Assembly: GCA_910574915.1 (NCBI GenBank)
Contig: CAJTCR010000048.1
Location: 1 to 41,086, forward strand
From: Eubacteriaceae bacterium
GTDB lineage: Bacteria; Bacillota; Clostridia; Lachnospirales; Lachnospiraceae
Reading direction: 5' to 3'
DNA: 41,086 nt
Numbering within the stretch: the stretch's first letter is position 1; the number at the start of each line of letters is the position of its first letter. Made by a program: the position numbers and the translations under genes. Below, piece after piece: positions 8,786 through 16,734 of this stretch. The notes under the pieces were generated by a model, which saw only the letters and a list, made by a program, of their open reading frames with translations, did not search any database and was not told the origin of the DNA.

Positions 8786-10810
8786 ATGGAGAAAAATAGG
8801 AAACAATTACTTTTTGGCGCGGCATATTATGATGAATATATGCCATACGAACGTCTGGACAAAGACGTTGAAATGATGAAAAAGGCAGGTATTAATACCG
8901 TTCGGATTGCGGAATCTACATGGAGTACCTGCGAGCCGCAGGAAGGCGTGTTTGATTTCTCACATGTAGAACGCGTGATGAACGCGATGGAACAGGTCGG
9001 AATTCATGTGATTATTGGCACGCCTACCTATGCAGTTCCGACGTGGATGGTGAAGTCGCATCCAGATATATTAGCGGAAACAGTGAAGGGAAGGGGGATT
9101 TACGGCCCGCGCCAGATTATGGATATTACGCATCCGGTTTACCGGTTTTATGCGGAGAGGGTGATTCGCAGGCTGATGGAATGCACGGCGCACAGAACAT
9201 GCGTGATTGGATTTCAACTGGACAATGAGACAAAGCATTACGGCACGGCGGGTAGAAATGTACAGGAGCAGTTTGTAAAATATCTGCGGCGGAAGTTTCA
9301 TGACGACCTGGATACGATGAACCGGGAATTTGGACTGGATTACTGGAGCAATCGCGTGAACGCATGGGAGGATTTCCCAGATGTAAGGGGCACAATCAAT
9401 GGCAGCCTGGGCGCGGAATTTGAAAAATTTCAAAGGGGTCTGGTAACTGAATTTTTAAGCTGGCAGGCAGGCATTGTAAACGAATACCGCAGGGAAGGCC
9501 AGTTCATTACCCATAACTTTGACTATGAGTGGCGCGGGCATTCTTTTGGGGTACAGCCGGATGTAAACCATTTTCATGCATCCAGATGCCTTACGCTTAC
9601 AGGTGCGGATATTTATCATCCGAGCCAGGATGAACTGACCGGAACAGAGATCGCCTTTGGCGGTGATATGGCAAGGTCGCTGAAGAATGACAACTATCTG
9701 ATACTGGAAACGGAAGCGCAGGGGTTCCCGGGATGGACGCCTTATAAAGGCCAGCTTCGCCTGCAGGCATACAGCCATATCGCTTCCGGGGCAAACGGCG
9801 TGATGTACTGGCACTGGCATTCTATCCATAATTCATTTGAAACGTACTGGAAAGGGATACTCAGCCATGATTTTCAGGAAAATGACACTTATCGGGAAGC
9901 ATGTGTCATCGGGAGGGAATTTTCAGAGATTGGCAGCCATCTGGTGAACCTGAAAAAGAAAAATGATGTGGCGGTTCTGGTCAGCAATGAAGCGCTGACG
10001 GCATTAAAATGGTTTGGCATTGAGGCAACAGCGGCAGGAAATTCCGGAATCGGCTATAATGATGTTGTCCGCTGGATATATGATGTGCTGTATGAAAGAA
10101 ATATGGAGTGTGACTTTATCTGGCCAGAGTCTGAAAATCTAAATGAATATAAGGTAATTATTGTGCCGGCCCTGTATGCGGCGCATGAGAAGCTGCTGCA
10201 AAAACTGGTCCGGTATGTAGAGGGTGGCGGATATCTGGCAGCAACGTTTAAAACCGCTTTTGCAAATGAAAATGTAAAAGTCAGCCATGAAGTACAGCCG
10301 CATATTCTGCATAAGTGTTTTGGCGTGGAATACCAGCAGTTTGCATTTCCAAAGCATACCGGCCTGACTGGTAAGATCATCGGAGACGCAGAAGAAGCAG
10401 AAGCGGATGTTTTTATGGAGCTTTTGATACCGAACGGAGCAGAAGTACTAGCATCTTACGACCACTATAATTGGAACAAATATGCCGCAGTAACGGAAAA
10501 CAGCTATGGAAACGGAAAAGCTTTTTATCTGGGATGCATGACCGATAAAAAAATATTGTGGTGCATTCTGGAATATATACTGCGGGCCGCTGCGGTGCAG
10601 ATACCGGATGAAAACTTTCCTGTGATTGTAAGACAGGGGAAGAATGATTTCGGAAAGACCGTAAGATTCTATTTTAATTATTCGGCGGAAGGCAGGAATG
10701 TTACATACAGATTTTCAGATAGTACAGAGCTTTTGTCGGGGGCAGAGATAAAAAGCCAGGAGGAGTTTGGAATTCCGGCGTGGGGTGTTAAAATTATAGA
10801 AGAAACATAA
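8786..10810 (+). CDS. Beta-galactosidase, glycoside hydrolase family 42
   Basis: A 674-aa cytoplasmic enzyme with the GH42 layout: TIM barrel (about 1-385), trimerisation domain (about 390-600, VAVLVSNEA to HTGLTG) and a small C-terminal beta domain. The acid/base is Glu148 in QLDNETKHYG and the nucleophile probably Glu308 in LILETEAQGFPGW. It hydrolyses terminal beta-galactosides, often from plant galactans or milk and mucin oligosaccharides. No signal peptide, so it acts on substrate imported by the upstream symporter. GGGAGG precedes the start. Confidence 0.93.
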   Translation: MEKNRKQLLFGAAYYDEYMPYERLDKDVEMMKKAGINTVRIAESTWSTCEPQEGVFDFSHVERVMNAMEQVGIHVIIGTPTYAVPTWMVKSHPDILAETVKGRGIYGPRQIMDITHPVYRFYAERVIRRLMECTAHRTCVIGFQLDNETKHYGTAGRNVQEQFVKYLRRKFHDDLDTMNREFGLDYWSNRVNAWEDFPDVRGTINGSLGAEFEKFQRGLVTEFLSWQAGIVNEYRREGQFITHNFDYEWRGHSFGVQPDVNHFHASRCLTLTGADIYHPSQDELTGTEIAFGGDMARSLKNDNYLILETEAQGFPGWTPYKGQLRLQAYSHIASGANGVMYWHWHSIHNSFETYWKGILSHDFQENDTYREACVIGREFSEIGSHLVNLKKKNDVAVLVSNEALTALKWFGIEATAAGNSGIGYNDVVRWIYDVLYERNMECDFIWPESENLNEYKVIIVPALYAAHEKLLQKLVRYVEGGGYLAATFKTAFANENVKVSHEVQPHILHKCFGVEYQQFAFPKHTGLTGKIIGDAEEAEADVFMELLIPNGAEVLASYDHYNWNKYAAVTENSYGNGKAFYLGCMTDKKILWCILEYILRAAAVQIPDENFPVIVRQGKNDFGKTVRFYFNYSAEGRNVTYRFSDSTELLSGAEIKSQEEFGIPAWGVKIIEET

Positions 10811-10854
10811 TATAATTGGGACGGACACCCCGCAGTTTTGCTCTTAACTTGTAT

Positions 10855-10935
10855 ACGGGCTGGACGGCTCAGATTATTCGGCACGAGATTGGCCATTGCA
10901 ATGGAAAGGTGCTTAGAGACGATACAATGATGTAG
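10855..10935 (+). pseudogene. Relic of a peptide deformylase C-terminus
   Basis: One frame reads TGWTAQIIRHEIGHCNGKVL and a few residues to a stop, matching the C-terminal helix of clostridial peptide deformylases, whose motif is HEIDH(C/L)xG. The metal-binding histidines remain but the Asp of HEIDH is Gly. The catalytic upstream half, with its EGCLS motif, is absent. It is a deletion remnant between the galactosidase gene and a terminator. Confidence 0.65.
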
Positions 10936-10949
10936 GAGAAAAAAATAGA

Positions 10950-11000
10950 CAAAAGAAAAGCATCACAAAAGCTTCAGCTTTTGCGGATGCTTTTCTTTTG
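10950..11000 (+). terminator. Long-stem terminator of galactoside operon
   Basis: CAAAAGAAAAGCATC (10950-10964) pairs perfectly with GATGCTTTTCTTTTG (10986-11000). The interior can also pair (CAAAAGC/GCTTTTG), making one long hairpin. The T-rich right arm serves as the U-tract. Likely bidirectional. Confidence 0.8.
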
Positions 11001-11164
11001 CAAAAATTCATAATGCAGGTGACAATTCATTTAAAAAAACCCGATTTTTTCAAAAAATTATCGTTTTTTATGCTCAAACAAGTATAATTGTGATATACTT
11101 CCTTTAGATATACAGATCTAAGTAAGCACAGCGTATCAAGTCGTCAGCAATGCAGGAGGAAAAA

Positions 11165-11665
11165 ATGGCAATCGATAGGGTAAAGGAATATTTCAGGCAG
11201 TATGGGATAGAAGAAAAGATACAAGAGTTTGATGTGTCCAGCGCTACGGTAGAGCTTGCGGCTGCTGCGCTGCATTGTGAGCCGCGCAGAATTGCAAAGA
11301 CACTTTCGTTTCTGGTGGACGGCAAAGCAGTGCTGATTGTGGCAGCCGGAGACGCGAAAATTGATAACCGGGGCTATAAGGCGCAGTTTGGGACAAAAGC
11401 AAAGATGCTGTCGCCTGGGGAAGCAGAATCGCTTGTAGGCCATGCAGTCGGCGGTGTCTGTCCGTTTGCGTTAAATGAAGGCGTAAAAGTGTACCTGGAT
11501 GTATCGCTAAAGCGGTTTTCTACAGTATTTCCGGCGTGCGGCAGCTCAAACAGTGCCATAGAGCTGACGATTCCTGAGCTGGAGCGGTACTCTGGTTATG
11601 AAGCATGGATTGATGTCTGCAAAGGATATACAGAGCATAACGAAACAGGGGAGGGAGACGTATGA
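11165..11665 (+). CDS. YbaK/EbsC-family aminoacyl-tRNA deacylase
   Basis: A 166-aa protein of the YbaK/ProX editing fold, which hydrolyses mischarged aminoacyl-tRNAs (for example Cys-tRNA-Pro). Typical segments: RIAKTLSFLVDGKAVLIVAAGD, the GHAVGGVCPFAL loop and the C-terminal VFPACGSSNSAIELT. Start at 11165 is chosen over 11150 because AGGAGG lies just before it. The stop overlaps the next start by 4 bp (ATGA), so it is translationally coupled to a small membrane protein. Confidence 0.9.
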   Translation: MAIDRVKEYFRQYGIEEKIQEFDVSSATVELAAAALHCEPRRIAKTLSFLVDGKAVLIVAAGDAKIDNRGYKAQFGTKAKMLSPGEAESLVGHAVGGVCPFALNEGVKVYLDVSLKRFSTVFPACGSSNSAIELTIPELERYSGYEAWIDVCKGYTEHNETGEGDV

Positions 11666-12024
11666 TAAAAAAGAACAGTAACTTGATTTTGTGGCTGATT
11701 GCTGCGGCAGTAATCATGCTTCTGCTGCCTTGGACAGCGGTCACTTTTGTAAGAAGCGACGCGGGCATGGCAGTCTGTTTTCTTTTGTTTTATGCTGTAA
11801 ATCCGGTTTATATGGTTTTTGCCGGTATTTATGCAGGGAAAAACGTCAAGAAGCTTTGGAGCCTGCCTGTCGTTGCAGCAAGTTTGTTTTTGCTTGGAAC
11901 AGGAGCATTTTTTTCAATAGGTGAACCGGCATTTGTGATGTATGCAGGCGTTTACCTTGTTTTGGGTATAAGTGCCATGCTTCTGTCCATGTTTGTTCGC
12001 TGGAAAGGCAGTGCCCGTCTGTAA
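11662..12024 (+). CDS. Small four-helix membrane protein
   Basis: A 120-aa hydrophobic protein with about four membrane helices (residues about 8-28, 36-57, 66-87, 92-112). It overlaps the YbaK-family gene by 4 bp and is certainly co-transcribed with it. Family not recognised; no charged catalytic motif is visible, so function is unknown. Confidence 0.75.
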   Translation: MIKKNSNLILWLIAAAVIMLLLPWTAVTFVRSDAGMAVCFLLFYAVNPVYMVFAGIYAGKNVKKLWSLPVVAASLFLLGTGAFFSIGEPAFVMYAGVYLVLGISAMLLSMFVRWKGSARL

Positions 12025-12056
12025 AGACAGCAAAAGAAAGGTTGTGGAGGAAGAGT

Positions 12057-12383
12057 TTGTGCTTTGGAAAAAAATATGGAGCATGTGAGCGGCATCAGGA
12101 GCGGGACGGGGAATATGTAAAAAAGCGGAGAGCTGCATTTGCCTTATGGAATCTGAAAAGAATCAGGATTACGTATATTGTAATCAAAATCGTGGTGTTC
12201 GTGTGGGCATGTATTTGGAGTGTTACAGTGATTCTGTGTTTTTTTTCAAGAGGGTTCAAGCTGCTGGCGCCGTTTGTCCTGGTTCCGGCGATAGGATGCT
12301 GGGTGCTGTTAGCGCATCTGACCAATTCTGTGACAGACATTAACCAGGAGATGCAGCAAATCAAAGAGACAATGGATGAGTGA
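12057..12383 (+). CDS. Small two-helix membrane protein (TTG start)
   Basis: A 108-aa protein with a basic N-terminal stretch (KKRRAAFALWNLKRIR), two hydrophobic helices (about 40-60 and 65-90) and an acidic, coiled C-terminus (DINQEMQQIKETMDE). The proposed TTG start at 12057 has GGAGG six bases upstream; an upstream TTG at 12042 lacks one. Follows the preceding membrane gene closely and is probably in the same operon. Not recognised. Confidence 0.6.
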   Translation: MCFGKKYGACERHQERDGEYVKKRRAAFALWNLKRIRITYIVIKIVVFVWACIWSVTVILCFFSRGFKLLAPFVLVPAIGCWVLLAHLTNSVTDINQEMQQIKETMDE

Positions 12384-12466
12384 ACATGAGCCATATGCGG
12401 CATCATGTGAAGACAGAGTAAAAATTTAGACGAAAAAATCAGAGGAAAAATGAAAGGACATGCATT

Positions 12467-13615
12467 TTGAAACGAAAATACTATTTAGTTGATACCGAAA
12501 ATGTAGGTGATAAATGGTTCGGATTGTTGGACAAGATTCGAAAAAAAGACCGGATTGTCACCTTCTATACCGAGCATCATTCCAAGCGCCTGCGTGAATT
12601 TCTGCTCAGGCAGGTAAATAATTCCCAGATTATCTGGATGGAATGTGCGGTTGGAAATAATGCACTGGATTACCAGTTGATGGGAGTGCTGGGATATTTA
12701 ATTGTAAAGCACCCGAAAGCCTCCTACTGCATCTATTCCAATGACAAAGGATACGCCAAAGCCGCAGAGTTTTGGGAAAGCAGGGGAATCCATGTCAGTC
12801 TGAAAGGTTCTGACCAGAAGAAAAAAGTAAAAAAAGCAGAAAAAAAGAAGACAAAAAAGAAAGGCAAACCGTCAAAAGCCAATGAAAGCAGCAGCCTGGT
12901 CAGACAGGCAGTGAATAATGGAAATATCAGCCCTGGCAGGCAGTCGTTGAACAATGGGAAAAATAGTCCTGGCGGACAGTTGTTGAACAATAGAAAAAAT
13001 GATCTTGGCGGACAGTTGTTGAACAATGGAAAAAATAGTCTTGGCGGACAGTTAGAAAATAATGGAAACACCAGCCCAGACAGCCAAACTGTAACAAATG
13101 GGAGCGGCAGCCCAGACACTCAAACCGTAATGACTGGAAACAACAGCAAGGATAGCCAAACAGTTGTCAATGGATTTATCAGCCCAGACAGCTTGCTGGG
13201 CAATATGCAAGTGGAGCCGGACACCATTCACTATATAACAGCGATTGCAAAATCTGTTCCGATCTCTAATTTAAACGGCTGGTATTGTGCCCTTACGAAT
13301 GTGCTTGGACAGACGTTAGGCAGAAAACAGTATGAAAAGTTCAAAGAAGATATGCAAATGCGCGAGCAGCTCTCGCAGTATTGTACCGGAGACCGTTACA
13401 GCCGCGGCGTCAGCCTGACAACATTAGTATTGCAGGTAAACAGCCTGGACACCGCACTGGGAGAAAGCGCGTATAAGATTGTGCAGTCCTATGGTGACAG
13501 AGATCTGACGAAGATCAAGATAGCGCTGGATAAGATGATCGGGCAGTCACCGCAGAGTAAAAACCAATATTATAACGCACTGCGTCCAATGATTTCACTG
13601 ATTCACAGCTTGTAA
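12467..13615 (+). CDS. NYN/PIN-like putative nuclease with 12-aa repeats
   Basis: A 382-aa protein. Residues 1-112 look like a NYN/PIN-type nuclease domain: YLVDTENVG (Asp9), NNALDYQLMGVLGYLI (Asp68) and YSNDKGY (Asp93) supply the acidic metal-binding residues of that fold. A lysine-rich stretch (117-135) leads to eight 12-aa repeats (147-242), then a helical C-terminal domain (250-382) that I do not recognise. The start is TTG, with a weak AAAGGA before it. It sits 22 bp upstream of an AAA-type ATPase gene, suggesting a two-gene unit. RNA cleavage is inferred from the family, not shown. Confidence 0.75.
   Translation: MKRKYYLVDTENVGDKWFGLLDKIRKKDRIVTFYTEHHSKRLREFLLRQVNNSQIIWMECAVGNNALDYQLMGVLGYLIVKHPKASYCIYSNDKGYAKAAEFWESRGIHVSLKGSDQKKKVKKAEKKKTKKKGKPSKANESSSLVRQAVNNGNISPGRQSLNNGKNSPGGQLLNNRKNDLGGQLLNNGKNSLGGQLENNGNTSPDSQTVTNGSGSPDTQTVMTGNNSKDSQTVVNGFISPDSLLGNMQVEPDTIHYITAIAKSVPISNLNGWYCALTNVLGQTLGRKQYEKFKEDMQMREQLSQYCTGDRYSRGVSLTTLVLQVNSLDTALGESAYKIVQSYGDRDLTKIKIALDKMIGQSPQSKNQYYNALRPMISLIHSL
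12905..13192 (+). repeat. 8 x 36-bp coding tandem repeat
   Basis: Encodes residues 147-242 of the NYN-like protein as eight 12-aa units, e.g. QSLNNGKNSPGG, QLLNNGKNSLGG, QTVTNGSGSPDT. The first five are Asn/Gly/Lys-rich, the last three Asp/Thr/Ser-rich. Confidence 0.9.
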
Positions 13616-13637
13616 TAAGAAATCGGGGGATAGGTAT

Positions 13638-14357
13638 ATGAATGAGCAGTTGATACAGGGCATTCGGATTGATTGGAAGAAAATAGACAGATACAGCTAT
13701 CTTAGGCAGATCAGCGCGATAAAAAACGTGCGCAGCATTACGTTTTCGCATCCGGTCACATTTTTTGTAGGGGAAAACGGCAGCGGAAAATCTACCATGC
13801 TGGAAGCGATTGCAGTTGCGGCAGGCTTTAATCCAGAAGGCGGGACGAAAAACTACAGCTTTTCGACTTATGATTCTCACTCCGAGCTGTGTGGTGCGGT
13901 CAAAATTATCCGCGGAATCCGGCGGGAAGGATGGGGATACTTTCTGCGTGCCGAGAGTTTTTATAATGTAGCGACACAGGAGGAAGAATATGCAAGGGAT
14001 GCGTTGGTGCCGTCCGAAGAATTGCATAAGAAATCACATGGAGAAAGCTTTCTGGCGATTGCGCAAAAGCATTTTCGCAAAAACGGGCTGTATATCCTCG
14101 ACGAGCCGGAAGCGGCATTGTCTGTACAGAGACAGCTTACGCTGCTGATGGAGATTGACAGGTGCGTAAAAGAAGAGTCGCAGTTTTTAATCGCCACACA
14201 TTCACCGATTTTATTAGGCATTCCCGGTGCGCAGATTCTTACATTTGACGATGGACGCATTCATCCATGCTCCTATGAAGATACCGACAGTTATCAGGTG
14301 ACAGAGATATTTATCAATCACAGGGAACAGTTGCTGAACCGTCTGCTGGAAAGCTGA
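13638..14357 (+). CDS. Stand-alone AAA/ABC-type ATPase
   Basis: A 239-aa ATPase of the SMC/RecF-like group without membrane partner. Walker A is GENGSGKST (45-53), Walker B LYILDEPEAAL, and an H-loop ATHSPIL follows. The usual long coiled-coil insertion is absent. In place of a canonical ABC signature there is KKSHGESFLAI, as in small putative ATPases of Clostridia. It starts 22 bp after the NYN-like nuclease gene; AATCGGGGG precedes its ATG. The two genes may form a nuclease-ATPase module; the role is inferred. Confidence 0.85.
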   Translation: MNEQLIQGIRIDWKKIDRYSYLRQISAIKNVRSITFSHPVTFFVGENGSGKSTMLEAIAVAAGFNPEGGTKNYSFSTYDSHSELCGAVKIIRGIRREGWGYFLRAESFYNVATQEEEYARDALVPSEELHKKSHGESFLAIAQKHFRKNGLYILDEPEAALSVQRQLTLLMEIDRCVKEESQFLIATHSPILLGIPGAQILTFDDGRIHPCSYEDTDSYQVTEIFINHREQLLNRLLES

Positions 14358-14367
14358 CGGTTTCACA

Positions 14368-14396
14368 TTGACATACTTTTGTGATTGTGAGAAAAT
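14368..14396 (+). promoter_or_regulatory. Possible promoter of the acylation operon
   Basis: TTGACA (14368-14373) followed after 17 nt by GAAAAT (14391-14396), 47 bases before the SGNH hydrolase start. The -35 is perfect, the -10 matches four of six. Confidence 0.35.
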
Positions 14397-14442
14397 GTAC
14401 AGGAAAAGTGAAAGCTGAAAGGGGAGGAAAAGTCGGAAAACT

Positions 14443-16158
14443 ATGAAAAAATGGATAACAAAATCTGAAAAAGCAGTTTTTATTACGATATTTTTTACCG
14501 CGTTGTCTTTGTCACTGCAAAGCAGCAGCACATCCGTTTTGGCGAAAGAAACAGAAAGCGGAAAGCATAGTGCTGTTTCGGATTTTTGGCAGCGGTCCGC
14601 AGACGAAGCAGATACCACTGAGCAACTGCCAACAGGCGCAGGCGATGCAGCACCAAACGCCCCAGGTACGGATGGTCAGGCACCTGACACGCCAGTCTCA
14701 AATGATGCATATGCCAACGATCAAACCCCAGGCGCCGCAGAGGATCCGGCACCCGACGCCCCAGGTACAGATAGTCAGGCACCAGGGGACACAGACAACC
14801 CAGCACCAGCCATCCCAGGCGATGCAAACGCAGGCAATCCAGATCCAGGCGATGCAAACGCAGGCAATCCAGATCCAGGTGGTGCAGACGTAGACGCAGA
14901 CAATCCAGATGCAGGCGATATAAACGTAGGCAATCCAGATTCAGACAATACAAACACAGACAATCCAAATCCAGATAATCAGAACGAGGATCATGCACAG
15001 CCTGAACAAGCCCCGCAGATAAAAGCATCATTAAAAGATAAAAAGAATACAAAAGCCGCGACAATCCAGTGGAACAGCGTAAAGGGCGCCGCAGTATATA
15101 AGGTGCAGCGCAGCCAGGAAAAAGACGGCAAATTTAAAAATATCGCGCAGGTGGATGCTGCGGATTCCGGCAAGGCAGCGGAAAAGTATAAGGATACAGA
15201 TGTAAAAAGGGGAAATCGATATTTTTACCGGATTGCGGTCAAGATGGAAAGCGGCACGACCTGTTATAGCAATGTCGCAGCGTTTACCTGCCCTTATACA
15301 AAGGTATCTGGTGTGCGGCTTGCCAGGGATTCGGCATCGTCGGTAAAAGTATCCTGGAATCCGGGCAAGAACCAGCAGCCCAAATATTATAAAGTGTACT
15401 ATACAGACAATGCGGCGGGAGATTATAAGCTGGCGGGGACGACCAGGGATACATTGTACCGTGTGAGCGGCTTGCAGGTCAATCGCGACTATTATTTTAA
15501 AGTAAAAGCGTGCGCGGCAAAAAAAGCATCGGGCATGGACGGTGCGTTGTCAGATGCAGTGAAGATACGAACCGCGCCATATAACCGGACAACGATTTTT
15601 GCAGGAGATTCTATTACCGTAGGCTTGCGGACATACAATATTTTAAGCGGAATGTCGATTCAAGGCAATAAAGGGATCGTAGCCGAAGTTGGGCTGAATA
15701 CGACGACGTTTCGTACAAGACGGGTATTTGAAGGAAAAACAGGCGTGGAAGCGATTATTGCGGCAAAGCCTTACCGGGTATATTTGATGCTTGGTGATAA
15801 TGAGATCCATTACCGCAGCAAGGAAGATACGGTTGCAGGATACAGGGAGATCTTAAAGCGGATACAGGCAGGAACGCCGGATACAGATATTGTGGTGCTG
15901 GCTGCGACACCAGTTACAAGTGCGAAAGTAGCGTCACAAAAAGGGTTTGCGCAGATCCCGGCTTATAACGAAAGCCTTAAGGCGCTGGCAAAAAGCATGG
16001 GCGTGCGGTATTTTGACTGCACAGATTTTCTGAAAGATTCCAGCGGCTGGCTGAAAACGTCCTATGCGGCAGGAGACGGCATACACTGGAAAGTAGAGGC
16101 TTACCGCGAATATGCAAGGCGGCTGGAAGCTTACGACCGATCGCTTGAGCAAGCGTAG
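14443..16158 (+). CDS. Secreted SGNH hydrolase with two Fn3-like domains
   Basis: A 571-aa exported protein. Signal peptide (1-35), disordered Asp/Gly/Pro/Asn-rich linker (about 64-185), two fibronectin-III-like domains (about 190-285 and 286-378), then an SGNH/GDSL hydrolase domain: Ser390 in FAGDSITVG, Asn453 in LGDNEIHY, Asp545 and His548 in GDGIHW. Such enzymes add or remove O-acyl groups on cell-surface glycans. The acidic linker suits spanning the wall. It is first in a same-strand series with a DUF4358-like protein, an MBOAT and a DHHW protein, so acyl transfer or esterase activity on an envelope polymer is likely. Confidence 0.88.
   Translation: MKKWITKSEKAVFITIFFTALSLSLQSSSTSVLAKETESGKHSAVSDFWQRSADEADTTEQLPTGAGDAAPNAPGTDGQAPDTPVSNDAYANDQTPGAAEDPAPDAPGTDSQAPGDTDNPAPAIPGDANAGNPDPGDANAGNPDPGGADVDADNPDAGDINVGNPDSDNTNTDNPNPDNQNEDHAQPEQAPQIKASLKDKKNTKAATIQWNSVKGAAVYKVQRSQEKDGKFKNIAQVDAADSGKAAEKYKDTDVKRGNRYFYRIAVKMESGTTCYSNVAAFTCPYTKVSGVRLARDSASSVKVSWNPGKNQQPKYYKVYYTDNAAGDYKLAGTTRDTLYRVSGLQVNRDYYFKVKACAAKKASGMDGALSDAVKIRTAPYNRTTIFAGDSITVGLRTYNILSGMSIQGNKGIVAEVGLNTTTFRTRRVFEGKTGVEAIIAAKPYRVYLMLGDNEIHYRSKEDTVAGYREILKRIQAGTPDTDIVVLAATPVTSAKVASQKGFAQIPAYNESLKALAKSMGVRYFDCTDFLKDSSGWLKTSYAAGDGIHWKVEAYREYARRLEAYDRSLEQA
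14818..14877 (+). repeat. Perfect 30-bp tandem duplication in linker
   Basis: Two identical 30-bp units, each coding GDANAGNPDP, within the SGNH hydrolase linker; diverged versions flank them. Perfect identity suggests recent slippage. Confidence 0.85.
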
Positions 16159-16179
16159 AAAAACAAAAGGAGAGTTGAT

Positions 16180-16704
16180 ATGAAAAAGTTATATAAAAAG
16201 GAATGCAATCAAAAAAGCATGTGGAAAAGGATTTCCGTTTTTTTACTGGCAGCAGTGCTGGTATTTGGCGCGATGCTGCAATTTCCGGTGACAGCAGAGG
16301 CGGCAAGCTGTAAATCACTTGGCAAGGCGGCGCTGGAAGCAACCGGCGGCAGCAGCCAGTTAAAGTATCAGACAACAAAAGCAGATGAATTTGGCGGATT
16401 TTCGATATCCGAAGCGGAAAAAGTAGCTTCTATCATTTATTTGTGTGATGATAAGGAAGTATACAGCCTGTGTGTGGCAAAGGCATCCAGTACAGCCAAT
16501 GCAGACACACTGTTAAAAAGCCTGAAAGCATACAAAAAACATAACAGCGGCAGCGATTACCTCAGCGATTATTCTTCCACGGAACAAAAAGTATTTAAAA
16601 ATGCGCTTTGCGGCAAAAAAGGAAAATATGTATGGTATATCGCAATGTCTTCGAACAAGGCTGTAAATAAAAAAGGGCAGACAGCGTTAAAGAAGCAGCT
16701 ATAA
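16180..16704 (+). CDS. Secreted DUF4358-like protein
   Basis: A 174-aa exported protein. Signal sequence with a basic start (MKKLYKKECNQKSMWKR), hydrophobic core and AEA-A cleavage site near residue 42. The mature part has the alternation seen in DUF4358 proteins: a segment with IIYLCDDKEVYSLCVAKASS, a KxLKAYKK helix, and a terminal KYVWYIAMSSN strand followed by NKAV. These proteins recur beside MBOAT and DHHW genes in Lachnospiraceae; their role is unknown. AAGGAGAG precedes the start. Confidence 0.75.
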   Translation: MKKLYKKECNQKSMWKRISVFLLAAVLVFGAMLQFPVTAEAASCKSLGKAALEATGGSSQLKYQTTKADEFGGFSISEAEKVASIIYLCDDKEVYSLCVAKASSTANADTLLKSLKAYKKHNSGSDYLSDYSSTEQKVFKNALCGKKGKYVWYIAMSSNKAVNKKGQTALKKQL

Positions 16705-16734
16705 AACAGCGAAATTTTAATTAAGAGGACAAAC

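Noticed and set aside
12905..13192. CRISPR array suspected from the regular 36-bp period
   Set aside because: Units are coding, in frame, diverged at every position class and without unique spacers; there are no cas genes.
14495..15064. Leu/Arg/Asp/Cys-rich leftward frame opposite the SGNH linker
   Set aside because: Antisense of the GDANAGNPDP-type linker repeats; no start signal.
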